Positions 18,182 through 24,183 of a stretch of DNA of 32,983 nucleotides are shown one piece after another. The position numbers were made by a program, and so were the translations under genes. Location: assembly GCA_913057785.1 (NCBI GenBank), contig CAJXPD010000104.1:1-32983 (forward strand), in the 5' to 3' direction. The notes below the pieces were generated by a model that was given only the letters and a program-made list of their open reading frames with translations, made no database searches and had not been told where the DNA came from. This stretch comes from an uncultured Lewinella sp. (lineage in GTDB: Bacteria; Bacteroidota; Bacteroidia; Chitinophagales; Saprospiraceae). Each line of letters begins with the position of its first letter. Within the stretch, counting starts at the first letter, position 1.

Positions 18182-19387
18182 ATGAAAAATCAACGATTAC
18201 ACCAATGGCTTAGCTTTATGGTCCTACTGCTCGTTTGTAGTGGCTGCGGATCAGACCAAGGGCCCTCTCAGGACCAGGCCGAAGATGAACCCAAAGCAAC
18301 CTTCGTAGCCAATCCTCAGCCCGTGACAGAGCGGGAAGTACCTACCTTGTCGATTGGAGCAGCAGCCCCAGATTTCAATCTCCCCGGCGTAGACGGAAAA
18401 TACTATAGTTTAGCTGATTTTGCTGAGGCCAAAGCCTTACTAATCCTCTTTACCTGCAACCATTGTCCAACTGCACAGGCTTATGAGGATCGGTTGATTA
18501 GTATCACAAAGGACTATCAGGACAAAGGATTGTCAGTTGTCGCCATCTCGCCGAATAGCCCTTTGGGACTTCTATACGAAGAACTGGGATATAGTGATTT
18601 GAATGATGACTATGAGGACATGGTGATCAGAGCGGATCACAAGAAATATAATTTCCCCTATCTCTACGATGGTGACAATGAAGAAGTCTCCCTCCAGTAC
18701 GGCCCAGTGGCTACTCCTCATGCTTTTCTATTTGATTCAGATCGAAAATTACAGTACGTCGGGCAGATCGATGGATCAGAGAAGCCTGGCTCAGCGAATG
18801 GAGAGGTGTTGAGAGCGGCCATCGATGCGGTGCTGGCTGGACAAACGCCGGCACAACCGGTTACTAAGACCTTCGGCTGCTCTACCAAGTGGGGGTGGAA
18901 AACGGCTTATAAAGAAAAAGTCGAAAAGGAATGGGCTGAGAAACCCGTTGCTTTAGAGGCTATTGATGCAGTGGGCATTACCCAGCTGTTGAAGAATGAA
19001 GATTCTGAAAAATTGCGACTAATCAATGTGTGGGCCACCTGGTGCGGGCCTTGCGTAATTGAATATCCGGATTTCATCGTGTTGCAGCGGATGTATGGTG
19101 CCAGAGATTTTGAGTTTATTTCTCTATCGGCAGATAAGATCGCCCAACAGGATAAAGCCTTGAAGTTTCTGGAAAGCAAGAACTCTGCGGTACAGAACTA
19201 TATCTTTAGTGGAGAAGATATTTATGAAATGGTGGAAGCAGTAGATCCCAGCTGGAACGCAGCCCTGCCTTATACCATCCTAGTAGAGCCTGGCGGGAAA
19301 ATCGTATATCAAAAACAAGGAGAAGCTGATTTCCTGGAATTGAAGCAGACCATTGTGGATCATCCGATGATCGGCAGATACTACTAA
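18182..19387 (+). CDS. Lipoprotein with two thioredoxin-fold domains (AhpC/TSA-like CNHC + TlpA-like CGPC)
   Basis: 401 aa. N-terminal hydrophobic segment followed by CSGC, with Cys22 as the probable lipidated residue; the -3 position is Cys rather than the usual Leu, so lipidation is likely but not certain. Domain 1 (about 58-215) is AhpC/TSA-like (GAAAPDFNLPGVDGKYYSL) with C92-N-H-C95 and a cis-Pro region VATPHAF. Domain 2 (about 240-395) is a TlpA/ResA-like thioredoxin with WATWC288GPC291 and cis-Pro in ALPYTIL. Both carry a complete CxxC, so the protein could pass electrons between two sites in the envelope, or act on peroxide and disulfides. It starts 68 bp after the LytTR gene; shared transcription is possible but unproven. 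Confidence 0.88.
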   Translation: MKNQRLHQWLSFMVLLLVCSGCGSDQGPSQDQAEDEPKATFVANPQPVTEREVPTLSIGAAAPDFNLPGVDGKYYSLADFAEAKALLILFTCNHCPTAQAYEDRLISITKDYQDKGLSVVAISPNSPLGLLYEELGYSDLNDDYEDMVIRADHKKYNFPYLYDGDNEEVSLQYGPVATPHAFLFDSDRKLQYVGQIDGSEKPGSANGEVLRAAIDAVLAGQTPAQPVTKTFGCSTKWGWKTAYKEKVEKEWAEKPVALEAIDAVGITQLLKNEDSEKLRLINVWATWCGPCVIEYPDFIVLQRMYGARDFEFISLSADKIAQQDKALKFLESKNSAVQNYIFSGEDIYEMVEAVDPSWNAALPYTILVEPGGKIVYQKQGEADFLELKQTIVDHPMIGRYY

Positions 19388-19402
19388 GGAAATTGAGGAC
19401 GT

Positions 19403-19436
19403 ATAGGTGGGCCATACGGAAATTAGGCCCACCTAT
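19403..19436. terminator. Hairpin between convergent genes (11-bp perfect stem)
   Basis: ATAGGTGGGCC (19403-19413) pairs perfectly with 19426-19436 around a 12-nt loop. It sits between the stop of the thioredoxin lipoprotein (19387) and that of the minus-strand gene (19449). The T-tract is poor (CTTTTC after a GCGA gap on plus), so it may serve both directions weakly. Confidence 0.6.
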
Positions 19437-19448
19437 GCGACTTTTCAT

Positions 19449-20117
19449 CTAGAGAGCGTCCAGCCCAACTTTGATGGTTTCTTCTACTAAGGGTAGAAGA
19501 TAGCCAATAAGCATGTCTCGATGATGCCAATCCATTTTGTCAAATCGTTCAATAGCAACAGACCAAGGTTCATCAAAATCGGAAGGCTGTAGCGGTTGTG
19601 TAGATTTTACGGTCTCGTTGATTGTCTTCAACTTCTCGCCGCTGGCATCGTGCAGTACAATTCGAATGCTACTTGTTGGCCGGAAACCCATAAGTCCGCC
19701 GATTAGAGGTTTTGAACAACTTATGGTGATGTTCAAAAAGTAGTCACCAATATTGTTGTTTTTCTTCTTGATGGGTTTTTTAGGTGTTAGAGGGGTAGGG
19801 TAGCCGCGTTCATTGAGTCTTGTGATTTTTGCCGTTTCTTCAAGGGGCAATAATTTGATACCGCGGCCTTCCAATTGCTTCAACAAGATATCAAATACAT
19901 CATCTTGGTACCATTTCTGTAGCCTGCGATCCAATCTTCTAACAAGTTCTTTTTCTGCATCGGTCACGAGCTCAATCTGATCGAGGCTATTTAGTACGTC
20001 TTGATCGATGTTTCCGTCAAAACGAATAAGGCCCACCCTGAAATTGCTAAGATCTTGGGCGGAGAGCATAAGGCTGCTGGAACAAAGGATTAGACATAGG
20101 AAAAGAATCTTTTTCAT
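19449..20117 (-). CDS. Secreted protein of unknown function
   Basis: 222 aa. A signal peptide is clear (MKKILFLCLILCSSSLMLSAQ). I do not recognise the mature part. It has a mixed alpha/beta look: FRVGLIRFDGNIDQ, a charged helical stretch (DAEKELVRRLDRRLQKWYQ), LLKQLEGRGIKLLPLEE, a Lys/Pro-rich linker (TPKKPIKKKNNN) and a strand pair (YFLNITISC, SSIRIVLHDASGEK). The opening resembles the nucleotide-binding-like start of curli-assembly or TolB-type lipoproteins only loosely, so no function is proposed. The single mature Cys would be in the periplasm. An 8-bp inverted repeat flanks its candidate promoter (20139-20184). Confidence 0.75.
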   Translation of the reverse strand: MKKILFLCLILCSSSLMLSAQDLSNFRVGLIRFDGNIDQDVLNSLDQIELVTDAEKELVRRLDRRLQKWYQDDVFDILLKQLEGRGIKLLPLEETAKITRLNERGYPTPLTPKKPIKKKNNNIGDYFLNITISCSKPLIGGLMGFRPTSSIRIVLHDASGEKLKTINETVKSTQPLQPSDFDEPWSVAIERFDKMDWHHRDMLIGYLLPLVEETIKVGLDAL

Positions 20118-20138
20118 AAGTTGATTGTGGGTTAGAAA

Positions 20139-20184
20139 GCTAGAACCTAATGCTGATGTAGGGGAGGCAAAGGCAAGTTCTAGC
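20139..20184 (-). promoter_or_regulatory. Inverted repeat around candidate promoter of the unknown secreted protein
   Basis: GCTAGAAC (20139-20146) and GTTCTAGC (20177-20184) are perfect complements 30 nt apart. On the minus strand a TTTG (20168-20171) lies between them, and a TAGGTTCT element 18 bp away overlaps the gene-proximal arm. This could be a promoter with a repressor site or a 5' leader stem-loop. Confidence 0.3.
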
Positions 20185-20281
20185 CTGAAGTTGAAGAAAT
20201 AAATAAATCTTTAGCGGGTGCAAACGCTAAAATACTAAGCCTTTTGGAATTCAGCGTATTCTCCTCGGGGGACTTGCTCTG

Positions 20282-20881
20282 CTATAGACCTAGCAGTTGC
20301 GGCCCAAAAAATCGGAGGAGCGCATTTACTGCATGCGGATGTTGGAAGCTACCGTCCAAAAGACGTCGCTTTACTTCATCTATGGGCAGGGCTACCCATT
20401 CTACATCCTCCCCGTCATCCAAGGACGTCTCATGTGTCAACTCCACATCCTTCGCCAGCCAATGATGTACGTAGCTATCCATAAAGACAGGATTAGAGCC
20501 TATTTTGCCTAAATATTCCCAAGAGGAAGTTGTGTAACCGGTTTCTTCTTGAAGTTCACGGACAGCAGCCACTCCATGTTCTTCACCAGGATCAACAATC
20601 CCACCAGGGAGTTCAAGCGTGTAAGTCCGGGTGCCGAATCGATATTGATGTACGAAAATGATCTCCCCCGTTTTAGTAAGGGGCACAACATTGACAGAAT
20701 CTGGCGAAGCTAGGATGATCATTTTCTCTGTTACTTGATTCCTCGGATTGAGCATATGATCAAATCGAGCTGTAAAGAGCTTAAGATCAGGGCCTTGTTC
20801 GCTCTTTACACAGGTCCATTCTTTTTTATCCGCTGACATGGGTAGTTGAGTAACATTAAGTAGAAAAGAATCGAAATCCAT
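20282..20881 (-). CDS. Nudix hydrolase, ADP-ribose pyrophosphatase-like
   Basis: 199 aa, cytoplasmic (no signal peptide). A complete Nudix box lies at residues 94-116: G94 x5 E100 x7 R108-E109-L-Q-E112-E113-T-G115-Y. Before it stands FVHQYRFGTRTYTLELPGG, the phrase typical of ADP-ribose/nucleoside-diphosphate-sugar pyrophosphatases (QxR then ELPAG). These enzymes use Mg2+ to cleave a diphosphate bond. Residues 145-199 (LAKDVELTHETSLDDGEDVEWVAL) match the C-terminal part of the same subfamily. Met15 is an alternative start. It lies upstream of the unknown secreted gene on the same strand, but the 164-bp gap with its own promoter candidate argues against a tight operon. Confidence 0.9.
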   Translation of the reverse strand: MDFDSFLLNVTQLPMSADKKEWTCVKSEQGPDLKLFTARFDHMLNPRNQVTEKMIILASPDSVNVVPLTKTGEIIFVHQYRFGTRTYTLELPGGIVDPGEEHGVAAVRELQEETGYTTSSWEYLGKIGSNPVFMDSYVHHWLAKDVELTHETSLDDGEDVEWVALPIDEVKRRLLDGSFQHPHAVNALLRFFGPQLLGL

Positions 20882-21041
20882 TCAGGATCTCCAAAGGCGC
20901 TGTAAATAAGCAATAAATTTTGGTTGTATGCTTATGATCCTGGATAATGTTGGTTGAAAAGGAGTTTCACAGGCCTACAAGTATAGATTATTAGCCTCTT
21001 ATTCATGTAAAAAAATAATATTTAATTTTTTTCTGTTTTTA

Positions 21042-21073
21042 TTTTTAAAAAATGTGACATAATACTATCTTTG
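21042..21073 (+). promoter_or_regulatory. Candidate promoter upstream of the structured leader
   Basis: TATCTTTG at 21066-21073 fits the Bacteroidota -7 box. A TTTTT run at 21042-21046 lies 19 bp upstream. The A/T-rich block in front would act like an UP region. A start near 21080 gives about 225 nt of RNA up to the U-tract at 21305 and about 270 nt to the T9SS start codon. Confidence 0.5.
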
Positions 21074-21224
21074 TGATGTCAGAAAGAAACTTCCCTCTAG
21101 TAATACCCAATATCCCTTACCCATTTAAAGAATATTCATTGATAGCCGACTAATGTGGCGTCGATGTTTGGATAAACACTAACTTCCTGAACCTTCCAAA
21201 AGGTCAGACACTAAGAACGACATC

Positions 21225-21305
21225 AGGTCCTAAGCTATAAGTATCAAGCTCGTATGACGAGCTGGTCTCCTGTGCGGAGAGATACCTTAGCTTAGGGCTT
21301 TTTTT
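21225..21305 (+). ncRNA. Three-way-junction RNA with intrinsic terminator (possible attenuator or small RNA)
   Basis: Direct folding by eye. A 13-bp closing stem pairs 21225-21237 with 21288-21300 (two G-U pairs). A 5-bp continuation GTATC/GATAC (21241-21245 with 21281-21285) follows a small internal loop. Two hairpins branch from the junction: AGCTCG/CGAGCT with loop TATGA (21247-21263) and TCTCC/GGAGA with loop TGTGC (21266-21280). Seven T's (21299-21305) end it. The last stem base of hairpin 2 abuts the closing stem, as in coaxially stacked junctions. It ends 48 bp before the T9SS ATG with no second promoter visible between them, so expression of that gene may need read-through. I do not recognise it as a known riboswitch class. 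Confidence 0.6.
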
Positions 21306-21353
21306 ATGCAACACTAACACAGGTGTAAGAACCCGAACAACACTAAGAAAACT

Positions 21354-22322
21354 ATGAACAAATTACTCACTACTCTTGTAGTGGTGGCAACTCTCCTTGC
21401 CCCCAAGCTACAGGCGCAACTCTCCCTGTCTTCAGGTCCTTACACGGAACAGGAGATTAGGACGCTCCTGGGTAATGATCGTACAATTACAATTCCCGAT
21501 TTCTCCCTAGTTGAATTAAATGGTGATTGGAACTTGAAGACGCTGGGTCCTATTACAATCGTGATTAAAGGCTCTGGTTGTATCGTCTTCAGTGGATATG
21601 GTGACAATGCTGAGCGCATGAGGTTAGCGCAGGGCTCCTCCATTATTATTGAAGAAGGAAACGCAAACCCCTTTGCCCTGCTGGGCACGGGTATCTCAGA
21701 GCAACGTCGTATCAAGATTGGTGACGATTGGTATAAGGAAAAGCATTTCCAAGATATTATTGATGGCTTTGGCGTGAGCAGTCTACTGCCTATCCAATTG
21801 GCTTATTTCCGAGCCAAGCGAAAGGAGGGCAAGGTACAGTTGAATTGGAGTACTGAGGTGGAAATCAACAACGCTTACTTTGAAATTGAGTATAGTACAG
21901 ACGGAAAGGATTTCAAAAGTATCGCTTACATCGAAGGAGCGGGGACAAGTACAAAGGCATTATTCTATGACTTCCAACATAAAGCACCCGTAGCCGGTAT
22001 CAACTACTATCGGCTCAAACAAACGGATTTTGACGAGGCTTACAGTTACTCAGATATCGTTAGTGTTGAGATCAACAAAGAGACTGCTTCGCGGGTGAAG
22101 GTGTTTCCCAATCCGGTAGTTGATCGATTCTCCATTACACATGACAGCAAGGAGGAAATAGGACAAGTTGAGCTTTTTAGCCTACTTGGGCAGCGAATAG
22201 TGAGGAGCTGGACGCAAGCGCAAGCTAGCTACACTTTGCCGAATAGCCTATTACCTGGGCAGTATATCCTAAGGATACAAGCAGGGGCGAAAGAATGGAT
22301 TGAACAAATAGTAGTTCGATAG
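21354..22322 (+). CDS. T9SS-secreted protein, twin A (322 aa)
   Basis: A signal peptide ends near LQAQ (residues 1-21). Residues about 22-140 are beta-rich, with alternating strands (DRTITIPDFSLVELNGDW, PITIVIKGSGCIVFSGYG, GSSIIIEEG), suggestive of a short beta-solenoid; I know no named family for it. From about 147 the protein follows a common Bacteroidota module: LLPIQLAYFRAKRKEGKV, LNWSTEVEINNAYFEIEYS, GINYYRLKQTDFD, SYSDIVSVEI. Residues about 245-322 are a T9SS type A sorting domain (VFPNPVVDRFSI, VELFSLLGQRIV, LLPGQYILRI, EQIVVR). It should be secreted and processed by T9SS. It is isolated between long spacers, preceded by a structured RNA and followed by a hairpin terminator. The C-terminal half is paralogous to the gene at 23119. 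Confidence 0.87.
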   Translation: MNKLLTTLVVVATLLAPKLQAQLSLSSGPYTEQEIRTLLGNDRTITIPDFSLVELNGDWNLKTLGPITIVIKGSGCIVFSGYGDNAERMRLAQGSSIIIEEGNANPFALLGTGISEQRRIKIGDDWYKEKHFQDIIDGFGVSSLLPIQLAYFRAKRKEGKVQLNWSTEVEINNAYFEIEYSTDGKDFKSIAYIEGAGTSTKALFYDFQHKAPVAGINYYRLKQTDFDEAYSYSDIVSVEINKETASRVKVFPNPVVDRFSITHDSKEEIGQVELFSLLGQRIVRSWTQAQASYTLPNSLLPGQYILRIQAGAKEWIEQIVVR

Positions 22323-22381
22323 TCAGCTTCGACCTTTAGCAAAAAAGAAATAGTAAGAGGGACAATTAGATATTTGATGGA

Positions 22382-22408
22382 GGTCGGCTCCAGAGCCGAC
22401 CCCTTTTT
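22382..22408 (+). terminator. Intrinsic terminator of twin A
   Basis: GGTCGGCT (22382-22389) pairs perfectly with AGCCGACC (22394-22401) around a CCAG loop, followed by CC and TTTTT. It lies 60 bp after the stop of the T9SS gene. Confidence 0.8.
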
Positions 22409-22438
22409 CCCTCCTTACAGTAAGATATTGAAAGATTA

Positions 22439-22452
22439 TTTAGGGGGAATTT
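22439..22452 (+). repeat. TTTAGGGGGAATTT box, copy 1
   Basis: Exact 14-nt match to 22648-22661, each copy preceded by GATTAT. It sits 7 nt upstream of the stem at 22459. The G5 run is the plausible first transcribed stretch of a small RNA of about 59 nt ending at the T-run 22495-22501. Confidence 0.6.
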
Positions 22453-22458
22453 TAAAGC

Positions 22459-22501
22459 GGAGGAGTCATCTGTCTAGATGACCGATGACCCTCCTTTTTT
22501 T
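22459..22501 (+). terminator. Hairpin with two alternative pairings and U7 tract
   Basis: GGAGG (22459-22463) pairs with CCTCC (22490-22494), and GTCATC (22465-22470) with GATGAC (22484-22489), with one A bulged. The same GTCATC can instead pair with a second GATGAC copy at 22477-22482, because GATGACC is repeated in tandem. Seven T's follow (22495-22501). No gene precedes it closely, since twin A already has its own terminator. Confidence 0.65.
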
Positions 22502-22618
22502 CCGAAAGATGTAATGCAGAACGTAGAACAGAGTCTGTCTTCAAACATGGTCAAATTTATCTTATTGCACAATCACACTTAAGGGACCAAATGTACAGGT
22601 TCCTATGACACTAGTTTT

Positions 22619-22651
22619 TTTGATTTAAGTTAAAAACCGATTATAATTTTA
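22619..22651 (+). promoter_or_regulatory. Candidate promoter of a small transcript
   Basis: TTTG at 22619-22622 and a TAATTTTA element at 22644-22651 (21 bp apart; alternatively TATAATTT with 19 bp) resemble a -33/-7 pair. They stand just in front of the G-run of the second 14-nt box and the hairpin at 22668. Confidence 0.35.
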
Positions 22652-22661
22652 GGGGGAATTT
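22648..22661 (+). repeat. TTTAGGGGGAATTT box, copy 2
   Basis: Identical to 22439-22452, 209 bp apart. Here it overlaps the end of a promoter-like pair and precedes the hairpin at 22668-22696, implying a transcript of only about 52 nt. Confidence 0.6.
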
Positions 22662-22667
22662 GTGTGC

Positions 22668-22703
22668 GTCCATGCTCTTGAATAAGGAGCATGGACCTCT
22701 TTT
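22668..22703 (+). terminator. Hairpin terminator of a possible small RNA
   Basis: GTCCATGCTC (22668-22677) pairs perfectly with GAGCATGGAC (22687-22696) around a 9-nt loop, followed by CTCTTTTAATTT. No protein gene lies in the preceding 345 bp on this strand. Confidence 0.7.
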
Positions 22704-23118
22704 AATTTCCTACATCGTATGCAGTTTATGGATTCATATTGTTATATCTAAAGATTTGATAGAGAGTATGTTCTGTAAGTGGTTGATTTTCAGCTAAAAA
22801 ATACTACGATGTTTCCATTTGAAATCATAACTTAGTAGCGAAAATGGAGGGCCATTACAGCTCTAGCACACTATAAAAATCTTTCTATTCCTACCTCTAC
22901 GTCGAAATTCAATCTATTTCAAACCCGACATTTTCCCCTTCACCTAAGCGGACCTTTTGAATAAGAAATTGGCATGCGACCTTAGCTGCTAATCCACTAG
23001 CTGTTGGGACTATCGCATTATCGCCTCAGCTGGTATGCCAGAGATGTTATGCTAGGGTTGGAAAGGTTTGCCATTACAGAACAACAAATACTATTTACTA
23101 AACACTAAATGAACAACT

Positions 23119-24087
23119 ATGAAATGGAAAACTACACTTTGTTTTCTCCTAACACTATTTGTTAGCCGGGAGCTAGCAGCCCAGTGCACCCCTTCTGGCT
23201 CACCCAGTTGTGCAGCCAACATTGGAAATTTGCAAGCTTTAACCGATTGTCTAGCTGCCGGAGGATCGCCGAACATTACAGCTGATTTAGCAGACATCAA
23301 CTGCAATTATGACTTATCAGGAACTACCATTAATCTAGCTAATCAAGTTGATATTCGCTTCACGGGGAATATCACCGTGAATTCAGGTACTAGTTTTACC
23401 GCATCTACGGGAAATGCTACAATTACAGTAGGTACGCTTGTTATTGTAGCTAACAATGGCGGCGGTGGTGGGGATATAACTTTCGCACAGTTAAACGCTA
23501 TATTGGCTCTGCTCCCAGGTCCTGTAACACTAAATATAGCCTTGGGCATTCTTCCTGTTGATCTCTCCTCTTTCACGGGTGAAGTAAAGGGTAAGGCTGT
23601 TAACTTAGATTGGTCTACAGCCACCGAGTCAAACAACAAACAGTTTGAGGTCGAATTTAGTACAGATGGCAAAAGCTTCAAACAAATCGGCATCGTGGCT
23701 GGAGCAGGCACGACCTACATTACACAGCAATACCATTTCGAGCATGCTACTCCGGCGGTTGGGATTAATTATTACCGTTTAAGGCAGGTGGATTATGATG
23801 GCTCTTTTGAATACTCTAGTATGGTAAGCGCGGAATTGAAGAGTAAAGCTTTTGCCTCTTACCGCCTATTCCCTAATCCGGTGCAAACTGCCTTCACTAT
23901 TCAAGCTGAAGATGGTGAGGTGCCAAGTAACGTAACTTTGATCAACACACTTGGGCAAGAGATTAAGTTAGATCAGGCAAACGCCCTTACTACTTTTGAA
24001 CTTCCTACAAGTCTGCAAAGTGGGACTTACATCATACGCTTTGACGCTGCAGGTGAGACCCGTTTTGAAAGAATCGTAGTTCAATAA
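23119..24087 (+). CDS. T9SS-secreted protein, twin B (322 aa)
   Basis: A signal peptide ends at ELAAQ. Residues about 23-150 are a Thr/Asn/Gly-rich beta segment (YDLSGTTINLANQVDIRFTGN, TASTGNATITVGTLVIVANNGGGGG) that suggests a small beta-solenoid; four Cys lie in the first 50 mature residues. From about 150 it is paralogous to twin A: ILPVDLSSFTGEVKGKAVN, LDWSTATESNNKQFEVEFS, GINYYRLRQVDYDG, EYSSMVSAEL. The T9SS type A sorting domain follows (LFPNPVQTAFTI, VTLINTLGQEIK, LQSGTYIIRF, ERIVVQ). The equal length of the twins is coincidental or inherited; their N-terminal halves are not obviously alignable. It is followed by its own strong terminator. Confidence 0.87.
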   Translation: MKWKTTLCFLLTLFVSRELAAQCTPSGSPSCAANIGNLQALTDCLAAGGSPNITADLADINCNYDLSGTTINLANQVDIRFTGNITVNSGTSFTASTGNATITVGTLVIVANNGGGGGDITFAQLNAILALLPGPVTLNIALGILPVDLSSFTGEVKGKAVNLDWSTATESNNKQFEVEFSTDGKSFKQIGIVAGAGTTYITQQYHFEHATPAVGINYYRLRQVDYDGSFEYSSMVSAELKSKAFASYRLFPNPVQTAFTIQAEDGEVPSNVTLINTLGQEIKLDQANALTTFELPTSLQSGTYIIRFDAAGETRFERIVVQ

Positions 24088-24112
24088 TAGACGACGTTTT
24101 TCTAGAAACTTC

Positions 24113-24160
24113 GACAGCGCAATCCTCCCTTATGGAAGATGCGCTGTCTTTCTATTTTTT
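24113..24160 (+). terminator. Long intrinsic terminator of twin B
   Basis: GACAGCGC (24113-24120) pairs with 24141-24148. After one bulged A the stem continues ATCCTCC/GGAAGAT with one mismatch around a 5-nt loop. TTTCTATTTTTT follows. It is 26 bp behind the stop. Confidence 0.85.
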
Positions 24161-24183
24161 CGCATCGTCTTACCTAGACTAGC

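Larger units (their letters stand above)
20882..21353. other. Gene-free spacer with promoter, leader hairpin and three-way-junction RNA (472 bp)
   Basis: No plausible gene. In plus-strand order it holds an extremely A/T-rich block (about 21009-21055), a promoter candidate (21042-21073), a hairpin at 21187-21207 (ACCTT-CCAA-AAGGT extended by CTG/CAG), the three-way-junction element with U-tract (21225-21305), and an unstructured A-rich leader containing CAACACTAA twice (21309 and 21338) just before the T9SS gene. Confidence 0.7.
22323..23118. other. Gene-free spacer with three hairpin terminators and a repeated 14-nt box (796 bp)
   Basis: No plausible gene on either strand. It carries the terminator of twin A (22382-22408), a second hairpin with U-tract (22459-22501), and a third hairpin (22668-22703). 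TTTAGGGGGAATTT occurs in front of the second and the third. The last 400 bp up to twin B contain only a modest hairpin (ATGTTTC/GAAATCAT, about 22809-22829) and a GGCAT/ATGCC pair (about 22971-23039) that may enclose further stems. No tRNA-like or rRNA-like sequence was seen. Confidence 0.65.

Noticed and set aside
21225..21305. tRNA-like reading of the structured element
   Set aside because: Length is near 80 nt, but there are only two hairpin arms, loops are 5 nt, there is no T-loop GGTTCGAAT-like sequence or 3' CCA context, and it ends in a U-tract.
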